From Pseudovibrio sp. JCM 19062 (lineage in GTDB: Bacteria; Pseudomonadota; Alphaproteobacteria; Rhizobiales; Stappiaceae), in the NCBI GenBank assembly GCA_001310715.1, contig BAXV01000008.1, positions 1-64,000 of the forward strand: DNA of 64,000 nucleotides, read 5' to 3'. Below the pieces are notes generated by a model, which saw only the letters and a list, made by a program, of their open reading frames with translations, ran no database searches and was not told the DNA's origin. The position numbers and the translations under genes were made by a program. Of this stretch, positions 1-11,062 are shown piece by piece (within the stretch, counting starts at the first letter, position 1; each line of letters begins with the position of its first letter).

Positions 1-288
1 ACGTGAGCGCCTCGCCGAAGCGGAAGCCAAGGCGACTGTGATGGTTTCCAAGGCGATTGCAGAAGGAGACATGGGGGCAATCAACTACTTCGTTGCGAGC
101 AAGTACGTTGAAGCATTTGGCGAACTTGCCAAATCGCCAAACCAAAAAAAACTCTCATTCTGCCTATAGAAGCAACCGGGATGCTCGGTAGCCTTGCCGG
201 CATTGCGGAGATTGGTAAGGAGGCGTTGAAGGACGCCGAGCACCGCCGCTCGAGTCGGGTTCCTAACACCGGTGGTACAGAGGGCTGA
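1..288 (+). CDS. SPFH/stomatin-like (band 7) membrane protein, C-terminal end
   Basis: Only the C-terminal part lies in the window. The reading begins with an Ala/Glu-rich helix (RERLAEAEAKATVMVSKAIA) followed by INYFVASKYVEAF, which is the usual tail of slipin/QmcA-type SPFH proteins that form membrane microdomain scaffolds. The frame breaks in an eight-A run at 144-151. After a one-base correction it continues through LILPIEATGMLGSLAGI to a stop at 286-288, as family members do. The nfeD gene starts 5 bases downstream; SPFH and NfeD proteins are classic operon partners, which supports the call. The break is probably a homopolymer sequencing error. Confidence 0.8.
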
Positions 289-293
289 TTGAT

Positions 294-761
294 ATGTTGA
301 TAGAGCTGTTCCAAAACGGTATCGAACCTTGGGTTTGGTTTGCCTCCGGACTGGTCCTCATTGGATTGGAATTGGCAGTGCCGGGCTCGTTCCTGATCTG
401 GTTTGGAGCAGCGGCTCTTATCGTTGGGGCATTGGTTGCTTACGTTGACGTCGATTGGCGCTGGCAACTGGTACTGTGGGGTATTTTATCGCTCAGCCTG
501 CTGCTTGTCGGGCGCCGTGTAACGGTTAGAACCAGTGCTAAGGAAGGTGATCCTTACCTTAATAAAAGAGGGAGCCGTTATCACGGGCAGGTGTTTGTGT
601 TGAAGCAGCCGCTCGCCCATGGAGAAGGTACGCTCGAGATCGGCGATTCACTCTGGCGGATCAGTGGTCCGGATTTGCCAGCGGGCACCTCTGTAAAAGT
701 CGTTGGCCAGAAGGGGACGGCGCTGGTTGTCGAAGCTGCTTCTGAGGATACGGCGGCTTAA
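294..761 (+). CDS. NfeD-like membrane protein (short form)
   Basis: A 155-residue protein. Hydrophobic segments around residues 15-33, 35-52 and 57-73 give two to three membrane spans, followed by a soluble C-terminal OB-fold-like domain of about 75 residues (GSRYHGQVFVLKQPL onward, ending near VVEAA). This is the architecture of short NfeD proteins, which partner SPFH/stomatin proteins in membrane organisation. It starts 5 bases after the SPFH stop, so the two are almost certainly co-transcribed and possibly translationally coupled. The frame is intact. It ends 2 bases from the stop of the convergent motB. No enzymatic residue is expected in this short form, which lacks the ClpP-like protease domain. 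Confidence 0.85.
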   Translation: MLIELFQNGIEPWVWFASGLVLIGLELAVPGSFLIWFGAAALIVGALVAYVDVDWRWQLVLWGILSLSLLLVGRRVTVRTSAKEGDPYLNKRGSRYHGQVFVLKQPLAHGEGTLEIGDSLWRISGPDLPAGTSVKVVGQKGTALVVEAASEDTAA

Positions 762-763
762 AG

Positions 764-1621
764 CTACTGATATGGATTGAAGTCTGGTGGTAGTGGTGGT
801 TCTTCTGCCATCAGCAGGATTGAGATACGGCGGTTCGCTGCAAGGTACGGGTCATTCGGGAAGAGGGGCTCAGAATCTGCTTTTCCGACGACAGAATAGA
901 TATTGTTTGAAGGCAGGCCATACTCGGAGAGGACCTGACGCGCAGTATTGGCACGATCTGCGGAAAGCTCCCAGCCTGTTTCGCTCGGAGAGGTGACCAT
1001 CTGCTGTTGTGGTGTGACCAGTGATCCGGACGCGGTTGGGCAGTTTTGCTAGAACAGGTGCCATCTTGGCAAGCAGCCGACGTGTGATCTCGTAGGGATA
1101 CTTGGAACCTTCGGGGTACATGGAACGGCCTTCCTGATCGACAATCAGGATGTTGAGGCCTCATCAGTTTCTTCGAGAATGATATTGTTCGAGATCTCGT
1201 TTATGTCAGGCATTTCCTGAAACGCCTGTCGCAACGAAACGGCGGCCGTTGCAAACTGCCTTGGTTTTTCGATCGCTGTTTTCTTGGTGGTATGGGTGTT
1301 TGCTTCCGGTCCCTGTTTGCGTTTTTCAGGATGGCTCTCAGCCGCAAAATCAGCATCTGTGTTTTGCAGCTCGTAGGTGATGTCTTTCATGAAGTCGCGC
1401 AGGGGCACGCCTTCGATCTCAAGGACACCGGCGCGCTTTGTGACCTGTTTAATGCCGAATGCGTCTTTAATCGAGCCAGCAACCACCTGTAGCTTATGCT
1501 TGTCTTGCACCGAGAACGAGATGATGAGGACGAAGAAACACACAAGCAGGGACATTAAATCCGCAAAGGTCAACAACCATGCGGGTGCGCCCTTTCGAAG
1601 TGTTTTTTTTCTCCCCGACAT
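764..1621 (-). CDS. motB: MotB-like stator protein with OmpA domain (frame broken twice)
   Basis: The N-terminus has the MotB plug/transmembrane signature WLLTFADLMSLLVCFFVLI, with the ion-binding Asp in FADLM at about residue 22. A linker of about 110 residues follows, then an OmpA-type peptidoglycan-binding domain containing ITGHTTT, the helix LSADRANTARQVL and NRRISILL. Single-base frame breaks lie near 1158 (one G missing) and near 1000-1006; both sides of each read as MotB. The protein would anchor a flagellar-type stator to peptidoglycan. The gene follows motA at once on the same strand. No other flagellar genes are present, so the pair is an orphan or second stator set, or serves a related ion-driven system. 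Confidence 0.85.
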
Positions 1622-1645
1622 TGTGGTTCCCCTTTGACCGGTCGC

Positions 1646-2415
1646 TTAGGCCGCTGCTTCGTTCATGCTGGTGCGGCCTTTTTCCGGGATGTAAGCCAGT
1701 AGCATCTCGCGGATCAGGGAAGGCTCTTGCTCTCGCGAATTTGCAGGACGCCATCAATGACCAGGGTCTGGTTGAGTTCTTCCTGCTCGAATTTAGAATC
1801 CAGCTTATCGGCAACAGGGATGCACACCACGTTGGCAATGAGTGCGCCGTAAAGCGTTGTCAGAAGCGCAATCGCCATTGAGGGGCCGATGGTGGATGGG
1901 TCATCCATGGTCGCAAGCATCTGAACCAGACCAACGAGCGTTCCGATCATTCCGAAGGCCGGGGCCGAGTCGGCGAGGGCGCGGTAGACGCGGGCACCTT
2001 CGTTCAAGCGGGTCAGGTAGAGATCGCGTTCTTTCTCCATCGAGTCGCGAATAAGGTTGTAGTCGTAACCGTCGGCTACATATTGCATGCCTTTCGCTAG
2101 AGTTGGTTCATCGATCTTGATGTTTTCCAGACCGAGGGGACCTTCTTTGCGAGCGGTTTCGGCAAGATGCGCGATGTTCTCGACAAGTTCGCGAGGCTCA
2201 ATCTTTTTGTGGGTGAAAGCCAGTTTTGCCCCCATCCCAAAGGCACTCAACAAGCCATTCAGAGGAAACCTGACGAGTGTGGCTGCAAGACCGCCACCAA
2301 CCACGATCAAAAGGGACGGAAGGTCAACGAACTGGCTGAAGCTTCCACCTATAAAAATAGCTGTCAGCACGGTTACGCAAGCGGTGACAACGCCGATTAT
2401 CGTGGCTAGATCCAT
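1646..2415 (-). CDS. motA: MotA/PomA-like stator protein (frame broken near the 3' end)
   Basis: Begins MDLATIIGVVTACVTVLTAI and shows four hydrophobic segments, with the conserved APAFGMIGTLVGLVQML block typical of PomA/MotA ion-channel subunits. A frame break near 1723-1738 replaces the natural tail. In the alternative frame the tail reads REQEPSLIREMLLAYIPEKG and stops at 1646-1648, a typical PomA C-terminus, so I extend the locus to 1646. The length of about 256 residues matches PomA. It is first in a two-gene unit with motB, leaving a gap of about 24 bases. Its PomA-like sequence makes sodium coupling possible, but ion specificity cannot be decided here. Confidence 0.88.
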
Positions 2416-2556
2416 TTAACTTACCCGAATGCGCCTTTGATGAGGCAATTTAACTAGTGTTAATCTGGGGTATTATGGCTAACCAAATCCTAATAAATGT
2501 GAAAATTTAAGCTGGTCAGGACTACTGATATGTATCGCTGGGATTATGGTACGAGT

Positions 2557-2588
2557 AAAAATGCCCGAGCAGGAGAAGTCTCGGGCAT
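2557..2588 (-). terminator. Rho-independent terminator of the KpsF/GutQ-type isomerase gene
   Basis: An 8-bp perfect inverted repeat (ATGCCCGA at 2561-2568 with TCGGGCAT at 2581-2588) is followed on the minus strand by a run of five T. It lies 26 bases beyond the stop of the minus-strand isomerase gene. Confidence 0.75.
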
Positions 2589-2613
2589 CAAATAGTCTGC
2601 GGGGAGATGAAAC

Positions 2614-3635
2614 CTAAGCTGCGCCGATTTTCAGAAGGTCCAATGTGCGAATGATTCCCACTGGTTTGCCATCTTGTACGATAAACAGGGAACTGATCTT
2701 GAGAGAATTCATCAATTCCAGAGCAGAGGGTGCAAGTAACGTCCCTTCAATGGTCTTGGGGTCTTGGGTCATAACATCTTCGACCTTCTTATCCAGAAAG
2801 TCAGGGCTGATGTGTCGACGTAAGTCGCCATCAGTAATGACGCCAATCAGCCCCCCTCATTGTTGGTAATCCCGAGAACACCAAAGCCCTTCTGTGTCAT
2901 TAGAACGAGGGCCTCTTTCATCAGCATTCCTGCTTGTGCAACCGGCAAGTGCTCGCCACTGTGCATGACGTCTTGAACATGCATCAAGCTCGCGCCTAGT
3001 TTTCCGCCTGGATGATAAACTTTGAAGTCCTGAGCCGTAAAACCTTTAGCTTCCAGAAGTGCGATGGCAAGTGCGTCTCCCAGAGCGAGTTGGATCAAGG
3101 TGCTGGATGTTGGAGCCAGACCATGCGGGCAGGCTTCTGGGACCTGAGGTAGTGCCAAACAAACGTCGGAGGCCTTCCCTAGCGCGCTGGATGCATTGCG
3201 TGTGAATGAAATAAGCGGAACCTTAAAACGCCGGGTAAACGTGATCAGGCTTGCCAGTTCCTGTGTTTCGCCGGACCATGACAATGCGATCACGACGTCT
3301 TCTTCCGTGATCATCCCGAGGTCGCCGTGGCTTGCTTCGCTTGCGTGCACGAAGAAAGCTGGCGTTCCGGTAGAAGCCAGTGTTGCTGCGAGTTTGACAC
3401 CAATAATGCCACTCTTGCCTATGCCGGAAACGATTACACGACCTTTGGAATGTGCAATTGCTTCGACAGCTTTTGTGAAGGGTTCTGCCATGCCATTGCT
3501 CAAGCTTTCTTGTAAGGCAGTGAGCGCTGCAATCTCGGTTTTAATCGTTTTTGCGGCGGAGTTAATCCACTCACTAGCAGGCCGCAAAGGACGATCTTCT
3601 TCCGTTAAAAATGATGGCATATGCATTGGGCACAA
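2614..3635 (-). CDS. kdsD: Arabinose-5-phosphate isomerase, KpsF/GutQ family (frame broken)
   Basis: An N-terminal SIS domain (residues about 40-180, with VIVSGIGKSGIIGVKLAATL and STGTPAFFVHASEASHGDLG) is followed by two CBS domains (MHVQDVMHSGEHLPV and, after the break, LIGVITDGDLRRHI). The family interconverts ribulose 5-phosphate and arabinose 5-phosphate, the first step toward KDO for lipopolysaccharide. The frame breaks in a six-C run at 2851-2856. In the other frame the second CBS domain continues to the stop at 2614. At about 340 residues it is near the usual 320-330, so a start slightly inside (MHMPSFLTEED) is possible. It stands alone, with its own terminator. Confidence 0.88.
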
Positions 3636-3868
3636 CTTCTTAGCTTTGCTCTCACGAGCACGATGATGTTTTGGCAGCTAGATTTCTGCACGTAATAAGA
3701 GTGCATTGTGAGCACTCTGAGGCAAGACTTACTTTCCCCTCTATCAAATTTCGATTGTTAAAACAATCAGAGGTAGTGTCAGTTTTGGCAATGAAAGATT
3801 AACCATGTTCGGCGAGGGTGAGACTGGTTTAATTTCCTTCATCTGAAGGTGGGTTGCTGGAATATTTT

Positions 3869-5376
3869 ATGTGGTTGCGGCGTGAGTTCCTGAAGAGCAT
3901 TCGAGGAAGGTCAATTCTGGCCTGTACCTTGATTCTTGGCGCATTTCCAATGTACCAGGTTGCCGCGCAGGGTATTGATCTGGGTTTTCGGGAGAGCTTC
4001 GTTTTTGATGATGACCCGAATGCTGAGTCTCAGATTCCTTCTGAGGCAGACGCCGATTCGTTTGAACAGCTGAGCGAAGAAGATGAGCAGCAATCCAGTG
4101 CACCTTCTTTTGCTCCCAGGATCCGTCAGCAATTTTCGGGTCCAAGCCGTGGTGGTCGAGCGACGCGGTTTTCCCAGCGCGTTGAAGCGGTCTCGCGGTT
4201 GTCCGGATCAAGTGGTGGTGTGTTTGCTGATGAAGGTGTCTTTGACGGCGAAACTGAACAGGATCGCCCGGATGGATTCCGACTGGGATCTTTGCGACTG
4301 ACACCTTCGTTTGATGCGGGTCTAGGTTGGACCGACAACGCTGAGCAGGCGAAGGGCGGCAGCTCGGATGGCTTTTATTCAGTAGATACTGCTCTTGGTG
4401 TGACTTCGGATTGGGACCGGCATGAACTGGGGCTGGAGCTTCGTGGTAGTCTTCGTGCTTTCTTAAGTGAGCCTGATAACAACCAACCTGTGATCACCGC
4501 TGGAGGCAATCTGCGGCTTGATATGGGGGAGCTAACAACCGCAGAACTTGGTGGTGTGTACGCCTTCTCTCGGGAAGAGCGTTCTTCGGCTGAAAATGGA
4601 GCGGTTACCGGGCGGACGAATTCGGTGCAGGAGATGGGCGGGAGGTTTTCGTTCAGCCGGCAAGTTGCACTGGTTCAGCTACGGGGTGGTCTTGGCGCAG
4701 AGCGCACGGTTTACGGAGGGCAGACGAGTGGCGCTCAGCCGCGTGATAACACCGTGTTTGACGCTACGCTGCGTACGTCGTTCGATAACGGGGCGGTGTT
4801 TGAACCGTATCTGGAAGGCGGGTTCCTTTACCGAAAATACGACAAAAGTTGTCACGGGGATCCTTCGTGCATTGACAGGACATCACGCGGGTATCTTGTC
4901 AAAACCGGTCTCACTGTTGATCGGGGGCCGAAACTTCGCGGGGAGTTTGGTGTTGGGTATCGGACGGAATATCTGAATGATAACCGTCTTGATGCCTTGC
5001 AAGGGCTGGTCTTTGACGGTGCGTTTGTCTGGTCGCCAACGCGCGTGATACGGTGACTGTGAGTGGGGCCACCAGCTTTGCCGGAACCAACATTTCTGGA
5101 GCATCCGGATCAATTCTTTACTCGGGGGATGCGCGATACGCGCATCAGTTTACCGCGGATCTGGTTGGCGATATCCAGCTTGGCTACACCTACAGGACGT
5201 ATCAGGGTATCGGCCTTGTTGAGCATGAGGGGACGGGGTCCCTTGGTCTAGCGTGGGCCTTTTCTAAGGATGCGGCCCTCCTGTCCCGCTATACGTTCCG
5301 CGCGTTTGAGAGTTCCTCTTCAGACAGCAGCTATACAAGCAGTCTCATCGAAGCGGGTCTGCGGATAAGACGCTGA
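3869..5376 (+). CDS. Outer-membrane beta-barrel protein (BBP2-like; frame broken)
   Basis: A signal peptide (basic MWLRREFLKSIRGR, then a hydrophobic stretch ending VAAQG) is followed by an acidic, Ser/Gln-rich region of about 100 residues. From residue about 130 there are alternating hydrophobic/polar strands (LRLTPSFDAGLGW, LGLELRGSLRAF, LAWAFSKDAALLSRY) and a final strand ending LRIRR, as in outer-membrane barrels of the putative beta-barrel porin 2 group. Such proteins often accompany polysaccharide export, but no such genes flank it. The frame breaks near 5045; beyond it the strands resume with DTVTVSGATSFAG. The ATG at 3869 is chosen over TTG 3854 because it gives the cleaner signal peptide. 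Substrate unknown. Confidence 0.7.
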
Positions 5377-5579
5377 ATTCTTAACATAATTTAAGATTTT
5401 GTACCTTTGATGATTTGTCATGTAAAAATTTACCAGTATTAAAATGGGTTTTGATTAAAAACTGCCTTTTTTTTACCATGGTTGGTAGTCATGGCAGTAC
5501 TGCCTCCGAGGGCTAAGCAAAAAAAGACTGCGCGAAGTGCGCCAAATTAACTCCCATTCGGGTGACTGGAGAAAGCTTA

Positions 5580-6795
5580 ATGCGATTTTCTTCTTTGCCA
5601 GCTGTCCTGTGCGCTGGGTTTCTATTTTTCAGTAGCTCTTACGGCTTTGCCCAAGTGAGCGATTTTCAAAAATGGATTGCAAATTTCAAGCAAACAGCTG
5701 TTGCGCAGGGGGTAAATTCCGAGCTTTACGATCGTGTTTTCAAGGATATGACCCCTGATCCACGTATCAAGAAGAGCGCTGATAACCAGCCTGAGTTTAC
5801 CCGAGCGGTCTGGGAGTATCTGGATAGCGCTGTCTCGAAGGACCGTGTGCTCCACGGACGTCGGATGGTGGATGAGTGGGCAGGTTGGCTTGATAAGATC
5901 GAGAGCGAGTATGGCGTGAACCGTCATGTTGTGCTTGCGATCTGGGGTATGGAAAGCTCGTATGGACGTATCCTTGAGAACAAGTCGATCGTGCGGTCAA
6001 CGCCGCGTGCGCTAGCAACCTTGTCTTATAATGGTGGTCGCCACGGCAAATATGCTCGTAAGCAGTTGATTGCGGCGCTCAAAATTCTTCAAAACGGCGA
6101 TGTAACACCTGAGCAGATGCAGGGGTCCTGGGCCGGTGCCATGGGGCATACACAGTTTATTCCAACCACCTATCAGGCCTATGCCGTTGATATCACTGGT
6201 GATGGGAAACGGGATATCTGGAACAGTATTCCTGATGCATTGGCTTCAACAGCAGCTTACCTTTCCAAAATGGGGTGGCAATCCGGTCAGACCTGGGGCT
6301 ATGAGGTCACCCTGCCGAAGAACTTCAATTACCGTTTGAGCAATCAGCGCAAGCAGCAGTCCATCGCACGGTGGAGCAAGCTTGGTGTGAAGCGGGCCAG
6401 TGGTCTGGACTTCCCGCGTGACGCTGATATGGCGCGGCTATATACCCTGCGGGTGCAAAGGGACCTGCGTTCCTGTTGCTCAAGAACTTTTATGTCATCA
6501 AACGCTACAATAACTCAGATTCTTACGCTCTTGGCGTCGGGCATCTTTCAGACCGCTTGCTTGGAATGCCTGGGTTTGTTGCGGATTGGCCGCGCGGAGA
6601 TCGCCCTTTGAGCTTCAGTGAGAAGAAGGCGCTGCAGAAGCGTCTGACTGAAATTGGCTATAAACCGGGTGCGGTTGATGGCAAGATTGGCCAGAGAACA
6701 CGTGAGGCTATTCAAGCTTATCAAAAAGCCTCCGGCTTATTCCTGATGGTCACGATTCAGTAAAGCTTCTTAAGAGGTTGCAAGGTAGAACATAA
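5580..6795 (+). CDS. Lytic murein transglycosylase, MltB-type, with C-terminal PG-binding domain (frame broken twice)
   Basis: The signal peptide is residues 1-24. The catalytic SLT-2/MltB domain contains IWGMESSYGRI, whose Glu is the catalytic acid of the family, and GSWAGAMGHTQFIPTTY. After a break near 6465-6480 the domain ends with IKRYNNSDSYALGVGHLSDR. A peptidoglycan_binding_1 domain follows (LQKRLTEIGYKPGAVDGKIG, then TREAIQAYQ). A second break near 6745 hides the natural end, LKRLQGRT, stopping at 6793-6795. The enzyme cleaves glycan strands to 1,6-anhydro products in the periplasm. ATG 5580 is chosen because GGAGA sits 7 bases before it. The same-strand DUF459 gene follows. Confidence 0.9.
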
Positions 6796-6856
6796 TCGGG
6801 TTTCCTGATGACGGAAACCAATGGTGGTGATTGGTTCCTGCTGGAGACATGCGGTT

Positions 6857-8019
6857 ATGCAACGATCCTTCTTGTCGCTTGTACTTGTTGCTCTGATAAG
6901 CGTCAGCTTTGTCGGTGTATTGGTGGTGCCTGCAGAAGTTGTCGCGCAGGTACGGAGTAACAACCAACCAAAGAAGAGCAACAAGGGGTTCTTTGGTTGG
7001 CTGTTTGGTGGCGGCAATAAAAGAATAGAGCAAGTAAGACCTTCCCGACAAAAGAGCCGGCGAAGCAGCCCGAGCCGAGGCCAAAGCCGGAACTCTGGCG
7101 TAGCGGCGGTGAAAGCTCCTAAGATCACCGAGAAAGAAAAGAGTAAGGATGCCAAGATCCTGCTCGTTGTTGGCGATGATCTGGCAAAGGGGCTGGCGGA
7201 TGGTCTGCGGGCGGTGTATGCCGAAACTCCCTCAATCAAGGTCAAAAAAACTCGTTTATCCTCAAGCTGGTCTAGTCGCGGATAAAGATCCGGATTGGCC
7301 GGAGGATGTGGCGGAGGCGCTCAAAGATGAGGATGTTGGGCTTGTTGTTGTTGCTTTAGGCGCGCGTGATAACCAAAACATCAAAGTGCTCGAGCAGGGG
7401 TTGCAAGACGGACAAACCGTCAGTTATGCGGCGGAACTGCAGTTTCAGGGTGAAGAGTGGAAAAAAAGAATACCGCTTTAGGACTGCATCCCTCGTTGCT
7501 GCTGTTCGCAATGAGCAGCTTCCGTTGATCTGGGTCGGACTTGCGCCTGCAGAAGACTATCTGACGAGTGCCAATTTTAGCTTTTTGAATGACTTGTTCA
7601 CTGAACAGGTTGAACCTGCTGGTGGAATCTTCGTTGATATCTGGACTGCTTTCCAGAATGAGAATGGAGAATACACGGCTAATGGTCCGGACATTACCGG
7701 CAAGCCGGCGCGTTTGCGGGCGTCTGATGGTGTCTATTTCACTTGGGCCGGGTACCGGAAAGTGGCGTATTTTGTTGAGCGGGAAATTGCGCGCATCTTT
7801 GGGAGCGCGACGGCCTTTATCTTTGAGGGCGTGAAGGATGATCCGAATTTCATTGTTCTAACCGGACGTTTGACCTCTCCGGAAACCAAATTGATTGGGC
7901 CAGATGACAAAGGCGGTAAAGCAGCGGCTGGAAGTGCCCTTCACAAACTAACCGTCTCGGGTGAACCTTTGCCAGACGTCTCAGGGCGTTCCGATGATAC
8001 TCGCTGGAACGGATTTTAA
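6857..8019 (+). CDS. DUF459 SGNH-hydrolase-fold periplasmic protein (frame broken twice)
   Basis: The N-terminal signal (MQRSFLSLVLVALISVSFVG) is followed by a basic Ser/Arg-rich linker, then a DUF459 SGNH-like domain starting AKILLVVGDDLAKGLADGL and continuing through VVVALGARDNQ to LRASDGVYFTWAGYRKVAYF. The place of the usual catalytic Ser in GDS is Asp (GDD); related alphaproteobacterial DUF459 proteins as I recall them also lack it, so hydrolase activity is uncertain. The Asp-Gly near the end (SDGVYFT) occupies the position of the Asp-x-x-His block. Breaks are in seven-A runs at 7244-7250 and 7461-7467. It lies 61 bases after the transglycosylase, suggesting a cell-envelope role in the same unit. 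Confidence 0.78.
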
Positions 8020-8204
8020 TATCTGAAATATTTTTTTTATGTGTTCGCTCCGAGAGTTAGAAGGTGTTCGGAATGGTCTGCATAAAAACGAATTTCTCGC
8101 TATTTTGTTAAATTCTTTGCAATTTATAGCTGCATGGTAGTGTTCTGTTTACATCCATGGGTAACATTACTCACATTAAACTTATGGGTGGAGTGGGGTT
8201 GTTG

Positions 8205-9544
8205 ATGGTTACCCAACCGCAGGTTTTCAAGTTGTCGATGGTGGCAAAGTTTGTTCTGGTCGTGTTTCTGGCGATGGCAATCATGTCCCTTGGAACGCTG
8301 TTTTCCTTTGTTACAATATATCAGGCGATGAGTTCTGCACTGGGAGATGATGCCGTGAGGTCTCAGCTCATGTCTGATCATGGACAGAATGCGTTGGAGG
8401 CACTCCTACTCGACAATCTCGTATTCATAGCGATGGTTTGCGCCCCTGTGGGAGCTGTGTTTTTCATCGCTGCTGCGGCGCTTGCGCGCGGAATGCGAAA
8501 TAATATGGCGGCACTGCAAAGCGGGTTGGATGCACTTGCCGCTGGTGCATTGGATTCTGAGATCAAAGGCACCCACCGTGGCGATGAAATTGGCGCAATT
8601 GCACGTTCTATCGCCCAGTTCCGCGTTGTTTTGAAAGAAAAAGCGGATTCTGACGCCAAGGCGAAGATACAGCAGGAGCTGGAACTTGCAGATGCGCGTA
8701 AAGAAGCACTAGCCAGCGTTGCGCGAGACTTCGAGGCGTCTGTCGGTCATGTTGTACATGACTTGCTGGAGATCAGTCAGTCGGTGGAGACACGCTCCAG
8801 AGAGCTGGATGCCAGTGTTCAGGGTGCTCATAGTGCGATGACCTCCTCAAGTGATGTCGCACAGACTACGCAGACCTCGGTAGAGGCGCTGGTTGAGGCA
8901 GCTGAAGGCGTTTCGCGCTCCTCGGGCATGATCGGTGATAATACAACACAGGCGGCCAGCTTTGCGAAAGATGCAGCTGCGCATGCACATAAGACCAATG
9001 AGATTGTTGGCCGTCTGGTGGAGAGCGGCAAGGCGATTGGGGAAGTGATTGATCTGATTGATCAGATTGCTGATCAGACAAATCTTCTTGCACTCAATGC
9101 AACCATTGAGCTGCCCGCGCTGGGGAGGCCGGACGTGGCTTTGCTGTTGTTGCAAGTGAGGTGAAGAGCCTTGCCGGACAAACCTCAAAGGCGACGGAAG
9201 AGATTTCAGCTCAGGTGGTGTCGGTGCAAAAGGTGGCTGAGCAGGCAGTGACTGCAATTCGCTCCATTGGCGAGACGATTGAGCAGATCAATACGTTGTC
9301 GACTGGCATTAATGAAGCTGTTGGAGAGCAGAAACAGGCGACCGAGGATATCTCCCGGAACCTAAACAGCGCACACCGGAATGTGTCTCAGGTTGCTTCT
9401 GATATGCAGGATTTGGACAGTGAGTTCCAAGGCACCAAAGATGCGTCGAACGATTTGCATCAAGCTGCAGGGAAGCTGGGCCTGCTTTCTGAAAATCTGC
9501 GTAAAGAAGTTGCTGGCTTCCTTGAGAATGTGAAAGCGGCCTAG
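8205..9544 (+). CDS. Methyl-accepting chemotaxis protein (frame broken)
   Basis: Two hydrophobic segments (residues about 12-36 and 73-97) enclose a short periplasmic loop of about 35 residues, so ligand sensing is minimal. A HAMP domain follows ([20 protein letters not shown] and [11 protein letters not shown]), then the signalling domain with [17 protein letters not shown]. The conserved hairpin tip is interrupted near 9106-9112 by one missing base. Corrected, it reads [20 protein letters not shown], the diagnostic MCP tip, and continues in the following frame to 9544. The ATG at 8205 has GGAG 11 bases upstream; upstream ATGs at 8157 and 8184 are alternatives. It is not near che genes. It would couple to CheA/CheW at the membrane. 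Confidence 0.92.
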
Positions 9545-9561
9545 GTCGCTTTCTTAGGAAT

Positions 9562-9603
9562 GAAAAGGCTCCGGGAAGTGGATCTTCCCGGGGCCTTTTT
9601 TGT
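9562..9603 (+). terminator. Rho-independent terminator between the MCP gene and gltD
   Basis: AAAGGCTCCGGGAAG pairs with CTTCCCGGGGCCTTT around a five-base loop, followed by a T-rich stretch. A-rich sequence on the other side lets it also serve gltD, which ends on the opposite strand at 9619. Confidence 0.85.
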
Positions 9604-9618
9604 TTCTTCATGCGTAGC

Positions 9619-11051
9619 TTAGCGTGGCAGGTTGGAAGAGCCGGTCAGGAACTCGTCGATTGAACGTGCTGCCTGACGGCCTTCACGGATTGCCCAAACC
9701 ACAAGAGACTGGCCCTTGCGAACGTCACCGGCTGCAAAGACCTTTTTGATGGAAGTCTTGTAGTCTTCGGTGTTGGCTTTCACGTTGGTGCGCGGGTCCA
9801 GTTCCAGTTCGTCACCTGCTTCTTTGATGTAGGTTTCCATGTTTGGACCAGAGAAGCCGATTGCTGCCAGAACAAGGTCTGCCTTGAGGATGAACTCGGT
9901 GCCTTCAATTGGCACACGCTTTTCATCCACCCGAGCACACTTCACGCCGGTTACATGACCGTCTTCATCACCGACGACTGCGAGTGTCGCTGCGGAGAAT
10001 TCACGTTCTGCGCCTTCTGCCTGAGAGGTTGATGTGCGGAACTTGGTTGGCCAGTAAGGCCAGAACTTGTTCTTATCTTCCTTCAGTGGTGGCATTGGAC
10101 GAATGTCCATCTGGGTTACAGATAGTGCGCCTTGACGGAAAGAGGTTCCGACACAGTCAGATGCTGTATCACCACCACCGACAACAACGACGTGTTTGCC
10201 GCCTGCCCAGTATGGCTCTTCATCGGAAATGTCTTCCCCACCAACACGGCGGTTCTGCTGCACGAGGAACGGCATTGCGTACATGGCGCCTTTGAGGTCC
10301 ATACCGGGGATACCCGGATCACGCGGACGCTCTGCACCGGTGCACAGCAGTGTTGCATCGTGGCGGGTGTAGATTTCCTCGAACTCTACATCCTTGCCGA
10401 TCTCACAGCCGTAGTGGAAGGTGACACCTTCACCTTCCAGCTGCGTAACTCGACGCTCGATGTAGTGCTTTTCCATTTTGAAGTCAGGGATACCGTAACG
10501 CAGCAGGCCACCAGCGCGGGGCTCGCGCTCGTAAACGTGTACGGTATGGCCAGCCCGTGCCAGCTGCTGCGCAGCAGCCAGACCTGCTGGTCCTGATCCG
10601 ATAACAGCAACGGTTTTACCGGTTTTCGAAGTGGCTGGTTCTGGTTTGATCCAGCCTTCTTTGAAGGCGCGGTCCGCAATCGCCTGTTCAACTGTTTTGA
10701 TGGCGACCGGAATGTCTTCCAGATTCAGCGTACAGGCTTCCTCACAGGGAGCTGGACAGATGCGCCCCGTGAACTCCGGGAAGTTGTTGGTTGAATGCAG
10801 GTTGCGTGCTGCTTCTTCCCAATCGCCAGCATACACCAGATCATTCCAGTCCGGGATCTGGTTGTTAACGGGACAGCCCGCCGGACCGTGACAAAACGGG
10901 ATGCCGCAATCCATGCAACGTGCTGCCTGCCGCTCTACATCTGTCTGTGAAAGCGGAACCGTGAATTCACGGAAGTGGCGAATGCGATCTGATGCAGCTG
11001 GTACATTTGTTCCTGCCGGTCGATCTCCAAAAAGCCAGTTACCTTAGCCAT
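9619..11051 (-). CDS. gltD: Glutamate synthase (NADPH) small subunit (frame broken near the start)
   Basis: The N-terminal iron-sulfur domain has Cys motifs ([12 protein letters not shown] and [15 protein letters not shown]). The FAD-binding motif is [20 protein letters not shown] and the NAD(P)H motif is [13 protein letters not shown], with the closing [16 protein letters not shown] block. It feeds electrons from NADPH to the GltB subunit for glutamine plus 2-oxoglutarate to two glutamates. The start at 11051 ([13 protein letters not shown]) is typical; a one-base break near 11008-11016 joins it to [19 protein letters not shown]. It follows gltB with an 11-base gap on the same strand, so the two form an operon. 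Confidence 0.96.
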
Positions 11052-11062
11052 GTTTTCCCCTC

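Noticed and set aside
2416..2470. TTAA-N6-TTAA upstream of motA as a CtrA-binding site
   Set aside because: The consensus needs seven bases between the TTAA halves; here there are six, and TTAA is common in this AT-rich gap.
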